A stretch of DNA of 64,000 bases from Hamadaea tsunoensis DSM 44101 (lineage in GTDB: Bacteria; Actinomycetota; Actinomycetes; Mycobacteriales; Micromonosporaceae): positions 372,001-436,000 of the forward strand of contig NZ_AUAX01000003.1 in assembly GCF_000428945.1 (NCBI RefSeq), read 5' to 3'. The translations under genes and the position numbers were made by a program. Shown one piece after another: positions 37,555-46,602 of the stretch. The first letter of the stretch is position 1. Each line of letters begins with the position of its first letter. The notes under the pieces are model-generated. The model did no database searches. It was not told where the DNA came from and saw only the letters and a list, made by a program, of their open reading frames with translations.

Positions 37555-38364
37555 TCAGCGGGAGTGCCGAGGGCGCTGCGGCGTGAACGTCTGCGTCTCG
37601 TCGTCGATGTCGTCCTCGGGGTCGCGGCGCAGCAGCCGCCACATGAGGATGCCGCCCACGCCGACCAGCACCGCTCCGCCGCCGAGGACGAGGACCGAGC
37701 CGATGCCCAGACCGCCGCCGCCGGTGTCGGTCGACGCTCCGGCCAGGGCTGGCGCGCTCTCGGTAGTCGAGGTCGTCTCCACCTGGTCCACGACGGCCTC
37801 GGTCGCCTCCGGCGTCGGCGAAGCCTTCCGGCTCGGCGAGGACTTCGGCGACGGCGAAGCGCTGCGGGCGGCCGCGGCACAGTTGCGCGGCTGGCCGCCG
37901 ACGGTCACGCGCAGGTTCACGCCGTTGTTGCTCGGCCGGGGGTCGTTCGAATAGTTGACGATCATCGCACCGCACGTCTGCGGCTGCGCGTTGATCCGCA
38001 GGTTCAGCGTCATCTCCCGGCGGTCACCACGCAGCAGCGGGTACGCGTACGTGCACCGGAGGTGGCCCCGCGACGCGTTCACGCACTGCCCGCCCTGCGC
38101 CACGCTGCCGCCGCCGGCGAACTGGGTGCCGTCGGGTGCGGCGATGTCGAGCGACCACGCGCCCGGGGCGGCCATGCCGGGCCCGGCGTTGCGTACCACG
38201 AATTTGATTTCGACCGACTCGCCGACGTCGCCGTTCTTGCCGGAGGCGGACAGGCTCAGGTCGGCCTTGGGCACGTCCGCCCGGGCCGGCGCGGCCATGA
38301 TCCACGCAGCCAGCAACGCCACGAAAACCGCGGCCCAGCCGGCCGCCAGCCTGCGCAACAGCAT
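37555..38364 (-). CDS. Secreted single-pass surface protein (beta domain, Ser/Pro stalk), first of three
   Basis: A 269-aa predicted extracellular protein. Signal peptide about 1-30 (ending MAAPARA), a beta-sandwich domain of DUF11/CARDB type with four cysteines and the terminal phrase [14 protein letters not shown], then a Ser/Pro/Lys-rich stalk ([16 protein letters not shown]), a transmembrane helix (about 222-245) and a short [10 protein letters not shown] tail. No LPxTG motif, so it is membrane- rather than wall-anchored. The ATG follows GGGGAGG. Function unknown; two similar genes follow upstream in tandem. Confidence 0.8.
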   Translation of the reverse strand: MLLRRLAAGWAAVFVALLAAWIMAAPARADVPKADLSLSASGKNGDVGESVEIKFVVRNAGPGMAAPGAWSLDIAAPDGTQFAGGGSVAQGGQCVNASRGHLRCTYAYPLLRGDRREMTLNLRINAQPQTCGAMIVNYSNDPRPSNNGVNLRVTVGGQPRNCAAAARSASPSPKSSPSRKASPTPEATEAVVDQVETTSTTESAPALAGASTDTGGGGLGIGSVLVLGGGAVLVGVGGILMWRLLRRDPEDDIDDETQTFTPQRPRHSR

Positions 38365-38440
38365 GTCAGCCTCCCCTACCGGCCGGCGTACGCGCCCGGC
38401 ACCGAGAATCGCCGGAGCGTAACACGAGCCGGGCTCGGGC

Positions 38441-39244
38441 TCACTCGTCCGCGATGTCCGGTCGCCGACGGCGCAGCCACCACACGAGGACGCCGCCGGC
38501 CAGCACGAGCGCGCCTCCGCCGGCGAAGGCGTACACCGAAGAAGAGGCACCGGAGCTGTCGTCGCCGGCGAGGGCCAGATCCGTGTTCAGCGTCTGCGGG
38601 TTGTCCAGCGTCGCGGTGTCCGCGGACGGCGAGTCCGACGGGGCGTCGGGGCTGAGGCTCGGCTCGGCGCCTGGGACGACGCTTGGAGAGGGCTTGGGGC
38701 TGGGCTTGGGGCTCGGCTTCGGGCTGGGCTTGGGGAAGCACGTCGTGGGCTGGCCCTTGTAGGTCAGCCGCGAATAGGCCGTGTTGTTCGACGACTTGGT
38801 GTCGCCGCCATACGTCGAGACGGCTTTTCCGCAGGTGAAGTGGGTCTTGTCGGTGACCACGAGCCGAATCGTGATCTCGTAGCCTTCCAGCGGCGCGTTG
38901 TCGTGCCCGTCCACCCAGAGCGAGCCGTAGGGACGGCAGCGGACATGCCTGGAGTCGATCTTCGTGCAGTCCGGCCAGGTCCTCGGGAAGCTGTCGTCGA
39001 ACCGGGTACCGCCCGGCGCCCAGAAGTCGAGTTGCAGCCAGCCCGACGCCGCCACCGGACCGTAGTTGTGCCGGTAGAACGTCATGACGATGTGATCGCC
39101 GCTGTACGAGTTCTTCTCGAAGGAGACGACCGAGCCCTTCAGACCCACGTCCGTGCGCGGCTCCGCGGCATGCGCCTGCGTCCCCGTGAGCACCACTGCC
39201 AGCAGGCCGGTGCAGGCACCGACCAAGATCCCCCGTGTACGCAA
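38441..39244 (-). CDS. Secreted single-pass surface protein, second of three
   Basis: A 267-aa protein with the same plan as its neighbours: signal peptide (1-26, ending TQAHA), beta domain with paired cysteines and KSSNNTAYSRLTYKGQP at its end, a regular KPSP repeat stalk (KPSPKPSPKPSPKPSP), a transmembrane helix (about 235-257) and a WWLRRRRPDIADE tail. Sequence identity to the other two is low outside the SNN phrase. Function unknown. Confidence 0.8.
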   Translation of the reverse strand: MRTRGILVGACTGLLAVVLTGTQAHAAEPRTDVGLKGSVVSFEKNSYSGDHIVMTFYRHNYGPVAASGWLQLDFWAPGGTRFDDSFPRTWPDCTKIDSRHVRCRPYGSLWVDGHDNAPLEGYEITIRLVVTDKTHFTCGKAVSTYGGDTKSSNNTAYSRLTYKGQPTTCFPKPSPKPSPKPSPKPSPSVVPGAEPSLSPDAPSDSPSADTATLDNPQTLNTDLALAGDDSSGASSSVYAFAGGGALVLAGGVLVWWLRRRRPDIADE

Positions 39245-39258
39245 CGAACTGTCTCCCG

Positions 39259-40068
39259 TCAGCGGCCGCCGAAACGCGTGTCGAGGAAGTCCTCCCCCTC
39301 GTCGTCGTCATCATCGGGGCGGCGCAGGAGCAGCCACATCAGCAGAACGCCCACGATCACCAGGACGATCGACCCGCCGATGATCACCACGGAGAGCAGG
39401 CTGACGCTCTTGTCAGGGGCGTTCGTGCCGGCGGTCGGCAGCGCGTCGGCGCTCGTCGCGTCCGCGCCGGCCGCCTCGGTCGGAAGATCCGCCGTCGGCG
39501 ACGCCTCGGGACTCGGCGACTCCGTCGACGGCGATGGGCTCGGAGACGGCCGCCGTGACGGCGAGGCCGAAACGGCGGCCGAGGGTGACGCCGAGGCGCC
39601 GGGCACCGTGACCCGGATGGCCGCCGCGTTGTTCGACGTGTCCGGGTCCACGTAGGTGGCCGCGCCCGGCGCCGTGCCCGGCTCGAACCTCAGGGCGAAC
39701 CCACCCGGGCCCACCTGCGCCGAGGTGATCCGCAGCCGCAGCGTCAGCGTGTGGTCGCCCTGCTGCAACGTCGTGTACGCGCAGTCCAGCGGCCCGGTCG
39801 CCGGCCCCTTGCACCGGGGCTGGAAGATCGCGGCCGGCGTCACGGTGGTCCCCGGCGGGAACGCGATCTTCACGTGTACGCCCGCCGACGGCGCCGACGA
39901 CGAGAAGTGCAGCAACAGCGGCACGGTTTCGCCGACCGACCCGGTCACCTGGGCCTCGACCGCCCGGAGGTCCACCGGGATCGTGGCGGCCTGAGCAGCC
40001 GGAACCTGTCCTGATACGGCCAGCAGTACGCCGACTGCACCCGCCGCGGCGACGAACCGGATATTCAT
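39259..40068 (-). CDS. Secreted single-pass surface protein, third of three
   Basis: A 269-aa protein: signal peptide (1-27, ending VPAAQA), beta domain ending DTSNNAAAIRVTV, Ser/Pro-rich stalk (RRPSPSPSPSTESPSPE), transmembrane helix (about 222-245) and an acidic DDDDDEGEDF tail after LLLRRP. Only 14 bp separates it from the second protein, so the three probably form one operon with this gene first. Function unknown; no sortase motif. Confidence 0.8.
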   Translation of the reverse strand: MNIRFVAAAGAVGVLLAVSGQVPAAQAATIPVDLRAVEAQVTGSVGETVPLLLHFSSSAPSAGVHVKIAFPPGTTVTPAAIFQPRCKGPATGPLDCAYTTLQQGDHTLTLRLRITSAQVGPGGFALRFEPGTAPGAATYVDPDTSNNAAAIRVTVPGASASPSAAVSASPSRRPSPSPSPSTESPSPEASPTADLPTEAAGADATSADALPTAGTNAPDKSVSLLSVVIIGGSIVLVIVGVLLMWLLLRRPDDDDDEGEDFLDTRFGGR

Positions 40069-40115
40069 GACCGCCTCCCTCGGGGACGAGGGAGGCTAAC
40101 ACGAATCGACTCCGG

Positions 40116-41315
40116 TCAGCGTGCCTCGACGAGCGGCAGGGCCTTGCCGGCACCGCCGCCGGGCAGCGCGATCGACGAGAAGTGCGAGGTCACGCGCTCG
40201 TCGGTGGGGTCGTCCGCCGGCGTGGCGTGCACCGCGAGGTGGTTGTAGAGGGTGTCGCGCTGGGCCGGGATGCGACCGGCGCTGCGGATCAGCCAGATCA
40301 GATCGTGCAGGTTGGACCGGTGCTTCGCCCCGGCCGAGGAGATCACGTTCTCCTCCAGCATGATCGAGCCGAGGTCGTCCACGCCCATGTGCAGGGCCAC
40401 CTGGCCGACGTCCTTGCCCGTGGTCAGCCAGGACGCCTGCAGGTGGTTCACGTTGTCGAAGAACAGCCGGGACACCGCGATGAAGCGCAGATATTCCAGC
40501 GACGTGGCCTGCGTACGCCCCTTGAGGTGGTTGTTCTCGGGCTGGTAGGTCCACGGGATGAAGGCGCGGAACCCGCCGGTGCGGTCCTGGACGTCGCGGA
40601 TCATGGTGATGTGCTCGATACGCTCGGCGTTCGTCTCGCCGGTGCCCATCATCATGGTCGCGGTGGACTCGACGCCGTGCCGGTGCGCGACCTCCATGAC
40701 CTCCAGCCACCGGGCGCCGGACTCCTTGAGCGGCGCGATGGCCTTGCGCGGCCGGTCGGGCAGCATCTCCGCACCGGCACCGGCGATGGAGTCGAGGCCG
40801 GCGGCCTTGATCCGGACGACCGCCTGCTCGATGGAGACCCCGCTGACCTTGGCCATGTGCAGGATCTCGCTCGGCCCGATGCTGTGGATGACCAGCTGCG
40901 GGTACGCCGCCTTCACCGACGAGAACAGCTGCTCGTAGTACTCGACGCCGTACTCGGGGTGGTGGCCGCCCTGCAGCATCACCTGGGTCGCGCCGAGGTC
41001 GACGGCCTCGCCGCACCGGCGGAGGATCTCCTCCATCGGGTGCGACCAGCCCTCCTCGTGCTTCGGGGCCCGGTAGAACGCGCAGAACTTGCACGCCGTC
41101 ACGCAGACGTTCGTGTAGTTGATGTTGCGGTCGATCAGGTACGTGACGATGCCGTCCGGGTAGCGGCGGCGGCGTACCGCGTCGGCGGCCTCGCCCAGCG
41201 GGTGCAGGGGTGCATCGGTGTAGAGCAGCAGCGCCTCTTCGGGGCTGATCCGCCCGCCGTCGGCCGCCCGCCGCAGAATGCCGTCGATCTCGTTCATGAT
41301 CCCGCTGTCCGTCAC
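40116..41315 (-). CDS. mqnC: Cyclic dehypoxanthinyl futalosine synthase
   Basis: A 399-aa radical SAM enzyme that cyclises dehypoxanthine futalosine in the futalosine route to menaquinone. The [4Fe-4S] cysteines are Cys71, Cys75 and Cys78 (CVTACKFC); QGGHHPEYGVEYYE, HSIGPSEI and FIPWTYQPENNHLKG are typical of MqnC. It tells us that this organism uses the futalosine rather than the MenFDHCEB route; the other mqn genes are outside the window. The GTG at 41315 is 6 nt after TACGCT, hence leaderless; the TTG at 41330 is less likely. Confidence 0.95.
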   Translation of the reverse strand: MTDSGIMNEIDGILRRAADGGRISPEEALLLYTDAPLHPLGEAADAVRRRRYPDGIVTYLIDRNINYTNVCVTACKFCAFYRAPKHEEGWSHPMEEILRRCGEAVDLGATQVMLQGGHHPEYGVEYYEQLFSSVKAAYPQLVIHSIGPSEILHMAKVSGVSIEQAVVRIKAAGLDSIAGAGAEMLPDRPRKAIAPLKESGARWLEVMEVAHRHGVESTATMMMGTGETNAERIEHITMIRDVQDRTGGFRAFIPWTYQPENNHLKGRTQATSLEYLRFIAVSRLFFDNVNHLQASWLTTGKDVGQVALHMGVDDLGSIMLEENVISSAGAKHRSNLHDLIWLIRSAGRIPAQRDTLYNHLAVHATPADDPTDERVTSHFSSIALPGGGAGKALPLVEAR

Positions 41316-41321
41316 AGACCC

Positions 41322-41327
41322 AGCGTA
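41322..41327 (-). promoter_or_regulatory. -10 box for leaderless mqnC
   Basis: Minus-strand TACGCT (TANNNT) ends 6 nt before the GTG at 41315, with no ribosome-binding site between. Confidence 0.55.
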
Positions 41328-41340
41328 CAAGCCGGGAAGA

Positions 41341-41378
41341 GAGTCGGCCGCGCCCCCGTCCGGGAGCGCGGCCGACTC
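41341..41378 (-). terminator. Terminator of the 808-aa surface-protein gene
   Basis: Perfect 13-bp arms GAGTCGGCCGCGC (41341-41353) and GCGCGGCCGACTC (41366-41378), 14 nt past the stop codon. The core CGGCCGCGC..GCGCGGCCG recurs in the terminator of the upstream paralogue at 43963-44000. Confidence 0.88.
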
Positions 41379-41391
41379 GACACCACGGAAA

Positions 41392-43818
41392 CTATTCGCC
41401 CGTACGCATCAGCGGTGCGGGCTGGTTCGCCGGAAGAGTGAACGTACGCGGGCCGGCGGAACGCAGACCCGCGCCGGCCGAACCGCCCGACAGCGAGTAG
41501 AACGTGCCCACCACGTCGACGCAGACGTTCGCCGTGCCGTTGAAGTTGTAGAGCTGGAACGCGCCCGTGCCGCCGAGGCCGGTGACGACCGCGTTCGGCA
41601 CGATCGCGCCGGCGACCGCGTTGACGTTGCTGACACCGGGACGGACGCCCGACGGCCACACCGTCAGGTAGGTGCCCTTGGTCGGGGCGATCGCCGTCAC
41701 GTTCAGCGCCAGGCCGAGCGTGTCCGCGTCCACCACCGAGGCCGGCGGCGTCACGGAGACGGTCGTGTCGGCGCCGAGCGCCTTGGCGATGCCCAGCCCG
41801 CTGCGGCTGTCCGCGACGCGTACCGGGGTGATGGGCTGGAAGCGCACGCCGTCGCCGACCTTGCCGTCGTCGTAGAAGCCGAAGATGTCGACGATCACGT
41901 ACGCGTCCGCGCTGGTGTACACCGCGATCGACGGCAGGTTCTGCGCGTCGGCCGGGCAGTCGGAGCACGGCACCGACGGCACGATCGCGAAGTTCGACGC
42001 TGTCTGGCCCGCGGTGAAGTTCAGCGTGGACGCCGTCGGCGGCTCGCCGTTGCCGTCCCACGTGGTGAAGTACCCGGGCTTCGACGGCGACACCGCCGTC
42101 ACGTTGACCGCCCACGCCTTGACGTGCGGGTTCAGATCCGCGCCGAAGTCGACCGGCAGCGTGACGGCGGAGTTGGCCGGCAGCTTGCCGTCCGCACCGA
42201 AGTCACGGCTGTCCAGCAGACGGACGGGCGAGTCCGCCGGGATGTACTCACCGCTCGGCAGCGGCGTACCGGTGCCGTCGATGTAGTAGCCGACGACATC
42301 CGCGATGATGTTCGCCGACCCCGAGTTGTTGTAGAGGTCCACCTTGCCGCCGTCGCCCAGGGCGACCGTGACCGAGTTGGCCCCGGTCCACCCCGCCGGG
42401 AAGTTCAGCGAGGACACCGTCGGCCGCGGGCGCCCGGTCGGGAAGACCGAGACGTAGCCCGCAGCGGTCGGACCGGTGACCGTGACGTTGAGGACGACGG
42501 CCGTCGCGCCGCTGACGGGAACCGAGCCACGGCCGGACACCTGCAGGTGAACGGACTTGCCCGGCCCGACCGCACCCTTCGCGGCCCCCAGCCCGGTACG
42601 CGTGTCCAGCAGCCGGACCGGCGCCACCGGCCGGAACGTACCGACGAGCGACGGGGTCCCGGTCACCACCAGCGAGAACGTGCGAGTGAAGCTGTACTGG
42701 TCGACGACCGTCAGGTTCGCCTGCACGTTCCCGACGACCTTGGGCGAAGCGGTGATCGTGATGTAGCAGCCGTTGCCGGACGCGATGGTCTTTCCGGAAC
42801 ACTGATCGTCCACGATGTCGAAGGCCGACGCCGAGGCACCGGTGATCGTGGCACTCGTCAGCTTCAACGGCCGGTTCCTACCGGTCCGATCGGTGACCTG
42901 CAGATACACCGGGTGGGCGGAACCGGTGCTGCCGGCCGGGACGTTGCCGAACGATTCGTAGCCCGGCGAGCCCGTGACGTCGTGCACCGAGATGCCGTTC
43001 ACGCGCAGGGCGGCGTACCGGGCGCCGGTGGAGCTGTTGTCCGGAATCGTCAGCAGGCCGAGCTGCTCAGTCGCCTTGACCGCCGTCGGCCGGATGGTGA
43101 CCGAGCACGCCTGCCCGTACGCGAGCGACGTACCCGAGCACCCGTCGGAGACGATCGCGAACGCCGGGGCGTCCGCGCCGGTCACCGCGGCCTGGCCGAG
43201 GACGAGGGACTGCGTACCGTGCCCGGTGAAGGTGACGGTCTGGTCGGTGCCGGTGCTGCCGGCCGCCAGATCGCCGGCGTCGTACAGGCGGGAGGCCACG
43301 TCACCGGCGACGAACCCGGTCGGCGAGTGCCAGCGCAGCTCGCCGCTCGCGGTCGCCCCCGCACAGCTCGTCAGGGTGTACGACGCGGCCAGGCCGGTCA
43401 GTACGCCCTCGGAGTCGCGCTGGACGTCGCCGACCGTCACGGTTCCGGCGTCCTGTGCACAGTGGACGATGGAATCGCGGGCGACCTCCAACTGGGGGTG
43501 TCCCAGACCCCCCAGCGAGTACGAGGTCCCCGCCGTCCACGGGTCGGAGCCCGCGTACAGATAGGCGCTCATCGTGCTGGCGCCGCGGGTGAACCAGAGG
43601 TCGAGGCTCTCGCCGGTGCGACTCTGGGTGAACGTGTCGTTGTCGTCGAAGGTGCCGGACGCGGTGCCACCCACGTGCGGACCGTCGCTATAGGACAACA
43701 TGTCGTAGGGAGCCGCCGGAACGGCGGCCGAGGCCGCGACGGGAACCGCCAGTACGGCGGTGGCGACGGCGAGTGACCCCACGACGGCGCCGCTCAGGGC
43801 GCGTCGGAGCGTACGCAC
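41392..43818 (-). CDS. Large secreted protein with threefold RLLDTR-type repeats, paralogue 1
   Basis: An 808-aa predicted secreted protein. Signal peptide VRTLRRALSGAVVGSLAVAT and following, cleaved near AASA. N-terminal half: unknown domain then Ig-like ASH/choice-of-anchor modules (phrases GTSLAYGQACSVTI and GKTIASGNGCYITI). C-terminal half: three repeats of about 130 residues beginning PVRLLDTR (about 401), PVRLLDSR (533) and PVRVADSR (666). No transmembrane anchor or LPxTG. The GTG at 43818 follows GGGGGTT; frame upstream is shadow. The paralogue lies next to it. Function unknown, probably cell-surface or matrix binding. Confidence 0.82.
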   Translation of the reverse strand: MRTLRRALSGAVVGSLAVATAVLAVPVAASAAVPAAPYDMLSYSDGPHVGGTASGTFDDNDTFTQSRTGESLDLWFTRGASTMSAYLYAGSDPWTAGTSYSLGGLGHPQLEVARDSIVHCAQDAGTVTVGDVQRDSEGVLTGLAASYTLTSCAGATASGELRWHSPTGFVAGDVASRLYDAGDLAAGSTGTDQTVTFTGHGTQSLVLGQAAVTGADAPAFAIVSDGCSGTSLAYGQACSVTIRPTAVKATEQLGLLTIPDNSSTGARYAALRVNGISVHDVTGSPGYESFGNVPAGSTGSAHPVYLQVTDRTGRNRPLKLTSATITGASASAFDIVDDQCSGKTIASGNGCYITITASPKVVGNVQANLTVVDQYSFTRTFSLVVTGTPSLVGTFRPVAPVRLLDTRTGLGAAKGAVGPGKSVHLQVSGRGSVPVSGATAVVLNVTVTGPTAAGYVSVFPTGRPRPTVSSLNFPAGWTGANSVTVALGDGGKVDLYNNSGSANIIADVVGYYIDGTGTPLPSGEYIPADSPVRLLDSRDFGADGKLPANSAVTLPVDFGADLNPHVKAWAVNVTAVSPSKPGYFTTWDGNGEPPTASTLNFTAGQTASNFAIVPSVPCSDCPADAQNLPSIAVYTSADAYVIVDIFGFYDDGKVGDGVRFQPITPVRVADSRSGLGIAKALGADTTVSVTPPASVVDADTLGLALNVTAIAPTKGTYLTVWPSGVRPGVSNVNAVAGAIVPNAVVTGLGGTGAFQLYNFNGTANVCVDVVGTFYSLSGGSAGAGLRSAGPRTFTLPANQPAPLMRTGE

Positions 43819-43962
43819 ACAACCCCCATGGGATAGGGCGCTGGAAGAGAAAGAAATGGAACAGCGCACGGTATCCATGGGCGCGGCGGGCAGACAAGAT
43901 CCCGGGACGAGAACTGGCCGAACGGCCGGGTATCGATCCGTTACGCGGTCCGCCGGTACGCG

Positions 43963-44000
43963 AAGCGGCCGCGCCCCGTCGCCGGGAGCGCGGCCGCCTT
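43963..44000 (-). terminator. Terminator of the 820-aa surface-protein gene
   Basis: Arms AAGCGGCCGCGC (43963-43974) and GCGCGGCCGCCTT (43988-44000), 25 nt past the stop. It is nearly the same as the terminator of the downstream paralogue, evidence that gene and terminator were duplicated together. Confidence 0.85.
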
Positions 44001-44024
44001 GATCCAGTCCGCAGTGGACTGTCT

Positions 44025-46487
44025 CTAATGGAGGACGGGGTTCGGCTGATGTGCGCTCAGCGTCTTCGGTCGCACCGGGTCCGGCTGGGTAGCGGTGATT
44101 CCCGCCCGCACAGCCGTCACATCGAGCCGGGACTGCGAGTAGAACGCCCCGGACACGTCGACACAGAAGTTCGTGTCGCCGGCCAGGTTGTAGACGTAGA
44201 AGTCGTACGGGCCGATCACGGTGATCGCCGCGTTCGGCACGATCGCACCGGCGTTGGCGTTGACGTTGCTGACCGCCGGGCGGGGCAGGTCACTGGGATA
44301 CACCGTGAGATACGTGTTCCTGGTCGGAGCGATCGCGGTGATGTTCATCGCGTACGCGAGCGCGTCGGGCGCCTGCGCGATGACCTCGTACGGCGGGGAG
44401 ACGCCCACCGTGATCCCGGTGCCCGGCCTCGGCGTGGTGAAGCCCGAACCAGCCCGGGTGTCGGCGATGCGTACCGGGGTCATGGGCCGGAACCGCAGGC
44501 CGTCACCGGCGACGCCGTCGTCGTAGTACCCGAGGATGTCGACGATGACGTACGCCGAGGCGCTGCTGTACACACCGATCGACGGCAGCCCGTGCGCCGA
44601 ACCCGTGCACACCGTGCACGGTGCCGACGGCACGATCGCGAAGTTCGAGACCGTCTGCCCCTGCGTGTAGTTCAGCGTCGAGGCGGTCGGCGGCGTACCC
44701 GTACCGCTCCACGTCGTGAAGAAGCCCGCCTTGGTCGGCGAGACCGCCGTGACGTTGACCGCCCATGCGCGTACGTGGGTGTTGTCGGTGCCGAAGTCCG
44801 CCGGCACCTGGTAGGCACCGCCGGCCGCGACCCGGCCGCCCGCACCGGGCTCCCGGCTGTCGAGCAGGCGTACAGGCTCGACCGGCTGGTACTCGCCCGC
44901 CGGCTTGCCGCTCTCGGCACTGCCGAGGTAGTAGCCCACCACGTCGGCGATGAGCTGGACCGAGCCCGAGTTGTTGTAGAGGTTCACCTTGCCGTCGGAG
45001 CCGAGGCTGACCGTGACGGAGTTCGCGCCCGTCCATCCCTGGGGGAAGTTGAGCGAGGACACCGTCGGCCGGGTCCCACCGGACGGGTACACCGACACGA
45101 AGCCGGCGGCCGTCGGGGCGGTGACGGTGACGTTCAGGACGACCGCCGAAGCCGCCGCCGGTACGCCGCCACGCCCCCGGACCAGGAGCGGTACGACCCC
45201 TTGCGGACCGACCGCGGCCTTGGGCGCGCCGAGGCCGGAGCGGGTGTCGAGCAGCCGCGCCGGCGGCACGGGCGCGTACATGCCCGCTCCGACGTCCTGC
45301 CCGGTCACAGTCAGGGGCGCCCAGGCCATCGCCTGCTCGGTGGTGTGCACCTGCAGCGCGACGGTGGCGACGCCGACCGCGTTCGGCTGGGCGGCGACGC
45401 CGACCGTGCACGTCTGGTCCTTGCCGAGCGTCTTGCCCGCGCACGTGTCGCTCACGATGACGAACGCAGGGCTCTCGATCACCGACCCGCTGATGTTCGC
45501 CGCCACGAAGGTGAGCGGGTTGAGGCCGGTGACCGTGATGGTGAAGGTCTTCGTAGCGGTACGCGTACCCACCGGGACGGTCCCGAAGTCCATCGACGTC
45601 GGCGACGCCGCGGTGGTGTGGTTGTTCACGCCGAAGACCGTCAGGTTGAGATACGTGGCCCCGCGGCCGTTGTTGTTGGCCAACTGCACACGGTCCGAGT
45701 TGACACCGAACTGCGCCGCCCGGGCCCTGACCGACAGCGTGCACGACTGCCCCGCCTGAACCGTCGTGTTGCTGCACGTGTCCGCGGTGATCTCGAATCC
45801 CGAGCCCGAGAAGACCGTGGCCGCCCCGAACTGGGTTGGTGCGGTGCCCCGAGCGGTGTACGTCACCGTCTGGGGAGCGGTGTAGCCGTCGCCGATGCCG
45901 GCGCCCACCCCGATCGAACCGAAGTCGATCGAGCTGGCACTGTAGTCGGTGGCGACATAGCCGAGCGACGAGTTGTACCGGAGCTCGCCGTCCACCTGCT
46001 CGGCGTAGCCGCCGCACCCGCTCGCCGCGTACGAGGCCGCGAAGGCGGTCAGCGCTCCCGAGGCGTCGCGGACGACCTCCTTGACGTCCAGCCAGCCGTT
46101 CTGGATGGCACAGGCCGAGCCGTCCTTCACCAGGGTGAAGGTGATGTAGTAGACGGCGTCGAGGGTGCCGGAATTGTACTGCTTGACCGTCCACTTCGGA
46201 TCAATGAGGCTCGGGGCAACATGCACTGTGAGTGCGCGGCCCGGATCTGCCCCCGATGTACCGGTGAAGGTGAGGTCCTCCCCCGAGAGCACGACCGAGG
46301 TGTCGGCCGCGCCGTACTCGGCCGCCGAGCGCAGGGCGCTCGACCCCGAGGTCAGCTGGCTGCCCTCGTAGGTGACGCCGGTGATGGGCTCCGCGGCGTT
46401 CGCGGAGAGGGAGGTCGCGAAGACGCCGCCCGAGACGGCCAGGGTGATCGCGACCGCGCCGAGAAGGGCGCGTCGAAGAGTGCGCAC
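44025..46487 (-). CDS. Large secreted protein with threefold RLLDTR-type repeats, paralogue 2
   Basis: An 820-aa homologue of the downstream 808-aa protein. It shares the signal peptide opening VRTLRRALLGAV, the ASH-like modules (GQSCTLSVRARAA, GKDQTCTVGVAAQP) and the three C-terminal repeats starting PARLLDTR (about 411), PVRLLDSR (539) and PVRIADTR (672), each with phrases like NLYNNSGSVQLIADVVGYY in shortened or variant form. The GTG at 46487 follows GGGGGTT exactly as in the paralogue. N-terminal domains have diverged more than the repeats. Function unknown. Confidence 0.82.
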   Translation of the reverse strand: MRTLRRALLGAVAITLAVSGGVFATSLSANAAEPITGVTYEGSQLTSGSSALRSAAEYGAADTSVVLSGEDLTFTGTSGADPGRALTVHVAPSLIDPKWTVKQYNSGTLDAVYYITFTLVKDGSACAIQNGWLDVKEVVRDASGALTAFAASYAASGCGGYAEQVDGELRYNSSLGYVATDYSASSIDFGSIGVGAGIGDGYTAPQTVTYTARGTAPTQFGAATVFSGSGFEITADTCSNTTVQAGQSCTLSVRARAAQFGVNSDRVQLANNNGRGATYLNLTVFGVNNHTTAASPTSMDFGTVPVGTRTATKTFTITVTGLNPLTFVAANISGSVIESPAFVIVSDTCAGKTLGKDQTCTVGVAAQPNAVGVATVALQVHTTEQAMAWAPLTVTGQDVGAGMYAPVPPARLLDTRSGLGAPKAAVGPQGVVPLLVRGRGGVPAAASAVVLNVTVTAPTAAGFVSVYPSGGTRPTVSSLNFPQGWTGANSVTVSLGSDGKVNLYNNSGSVQLIADVVGYYLGSAESGKPAGEYQPVEPVRLLDSREPGAGGRVAAGGAYQVPADFGTDNTHVRAWAVNVTAVSPTKAGFFTTWSGTGTPPTASTLNYTQGQTVSNFAIVPSAPCTVCTGSAHGLPSIGVYSSASAYVIVDILGYYDDGVAGDGLRFRPMTPVRIADTRAGSGFTTPRPGTGITVGVSPPYEVIAQAPDALAYAMNITAIAPTRNTYLTVYPSDLPRPAVSNVNANAGAIVPNAAITVIGPYDFYVYNLAGDTNFCVDVSGAFYSQSRLDVTAVRAGITATQPDPVRPKTLSAHQPNPVLH

Positions 46488-46589
46488 GTAACCCCCATGG
46501 AGAGCGCGCGGAGAATTTGCTCGCGCACCGTACCTGGCCGGTGTTTTCAGGTTCAATACCGTTGCGTCAAGTCCGGCCGAAGGGACGGG

Positions 46590-46595
46590 TAGATT
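46590..46595 (+). promoter_or_regulatory. -10 box for leaderless aldo/keto reductase
   Basis: TAGATT (TANNNT) ends 7 nt before the ATG at 46603; no ribosome-binding site is visible. Confidence 0.55.
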
Positions 46596-46602
46596 CCGGA
46601 TC

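Noticed and set aside
37555-46487. Sortase-anchored wall proteins
   Set aside because: No LPxTG-type motif at any C-terminus; the three small ones have plain membrane anchors and the two large ones have no anchor.
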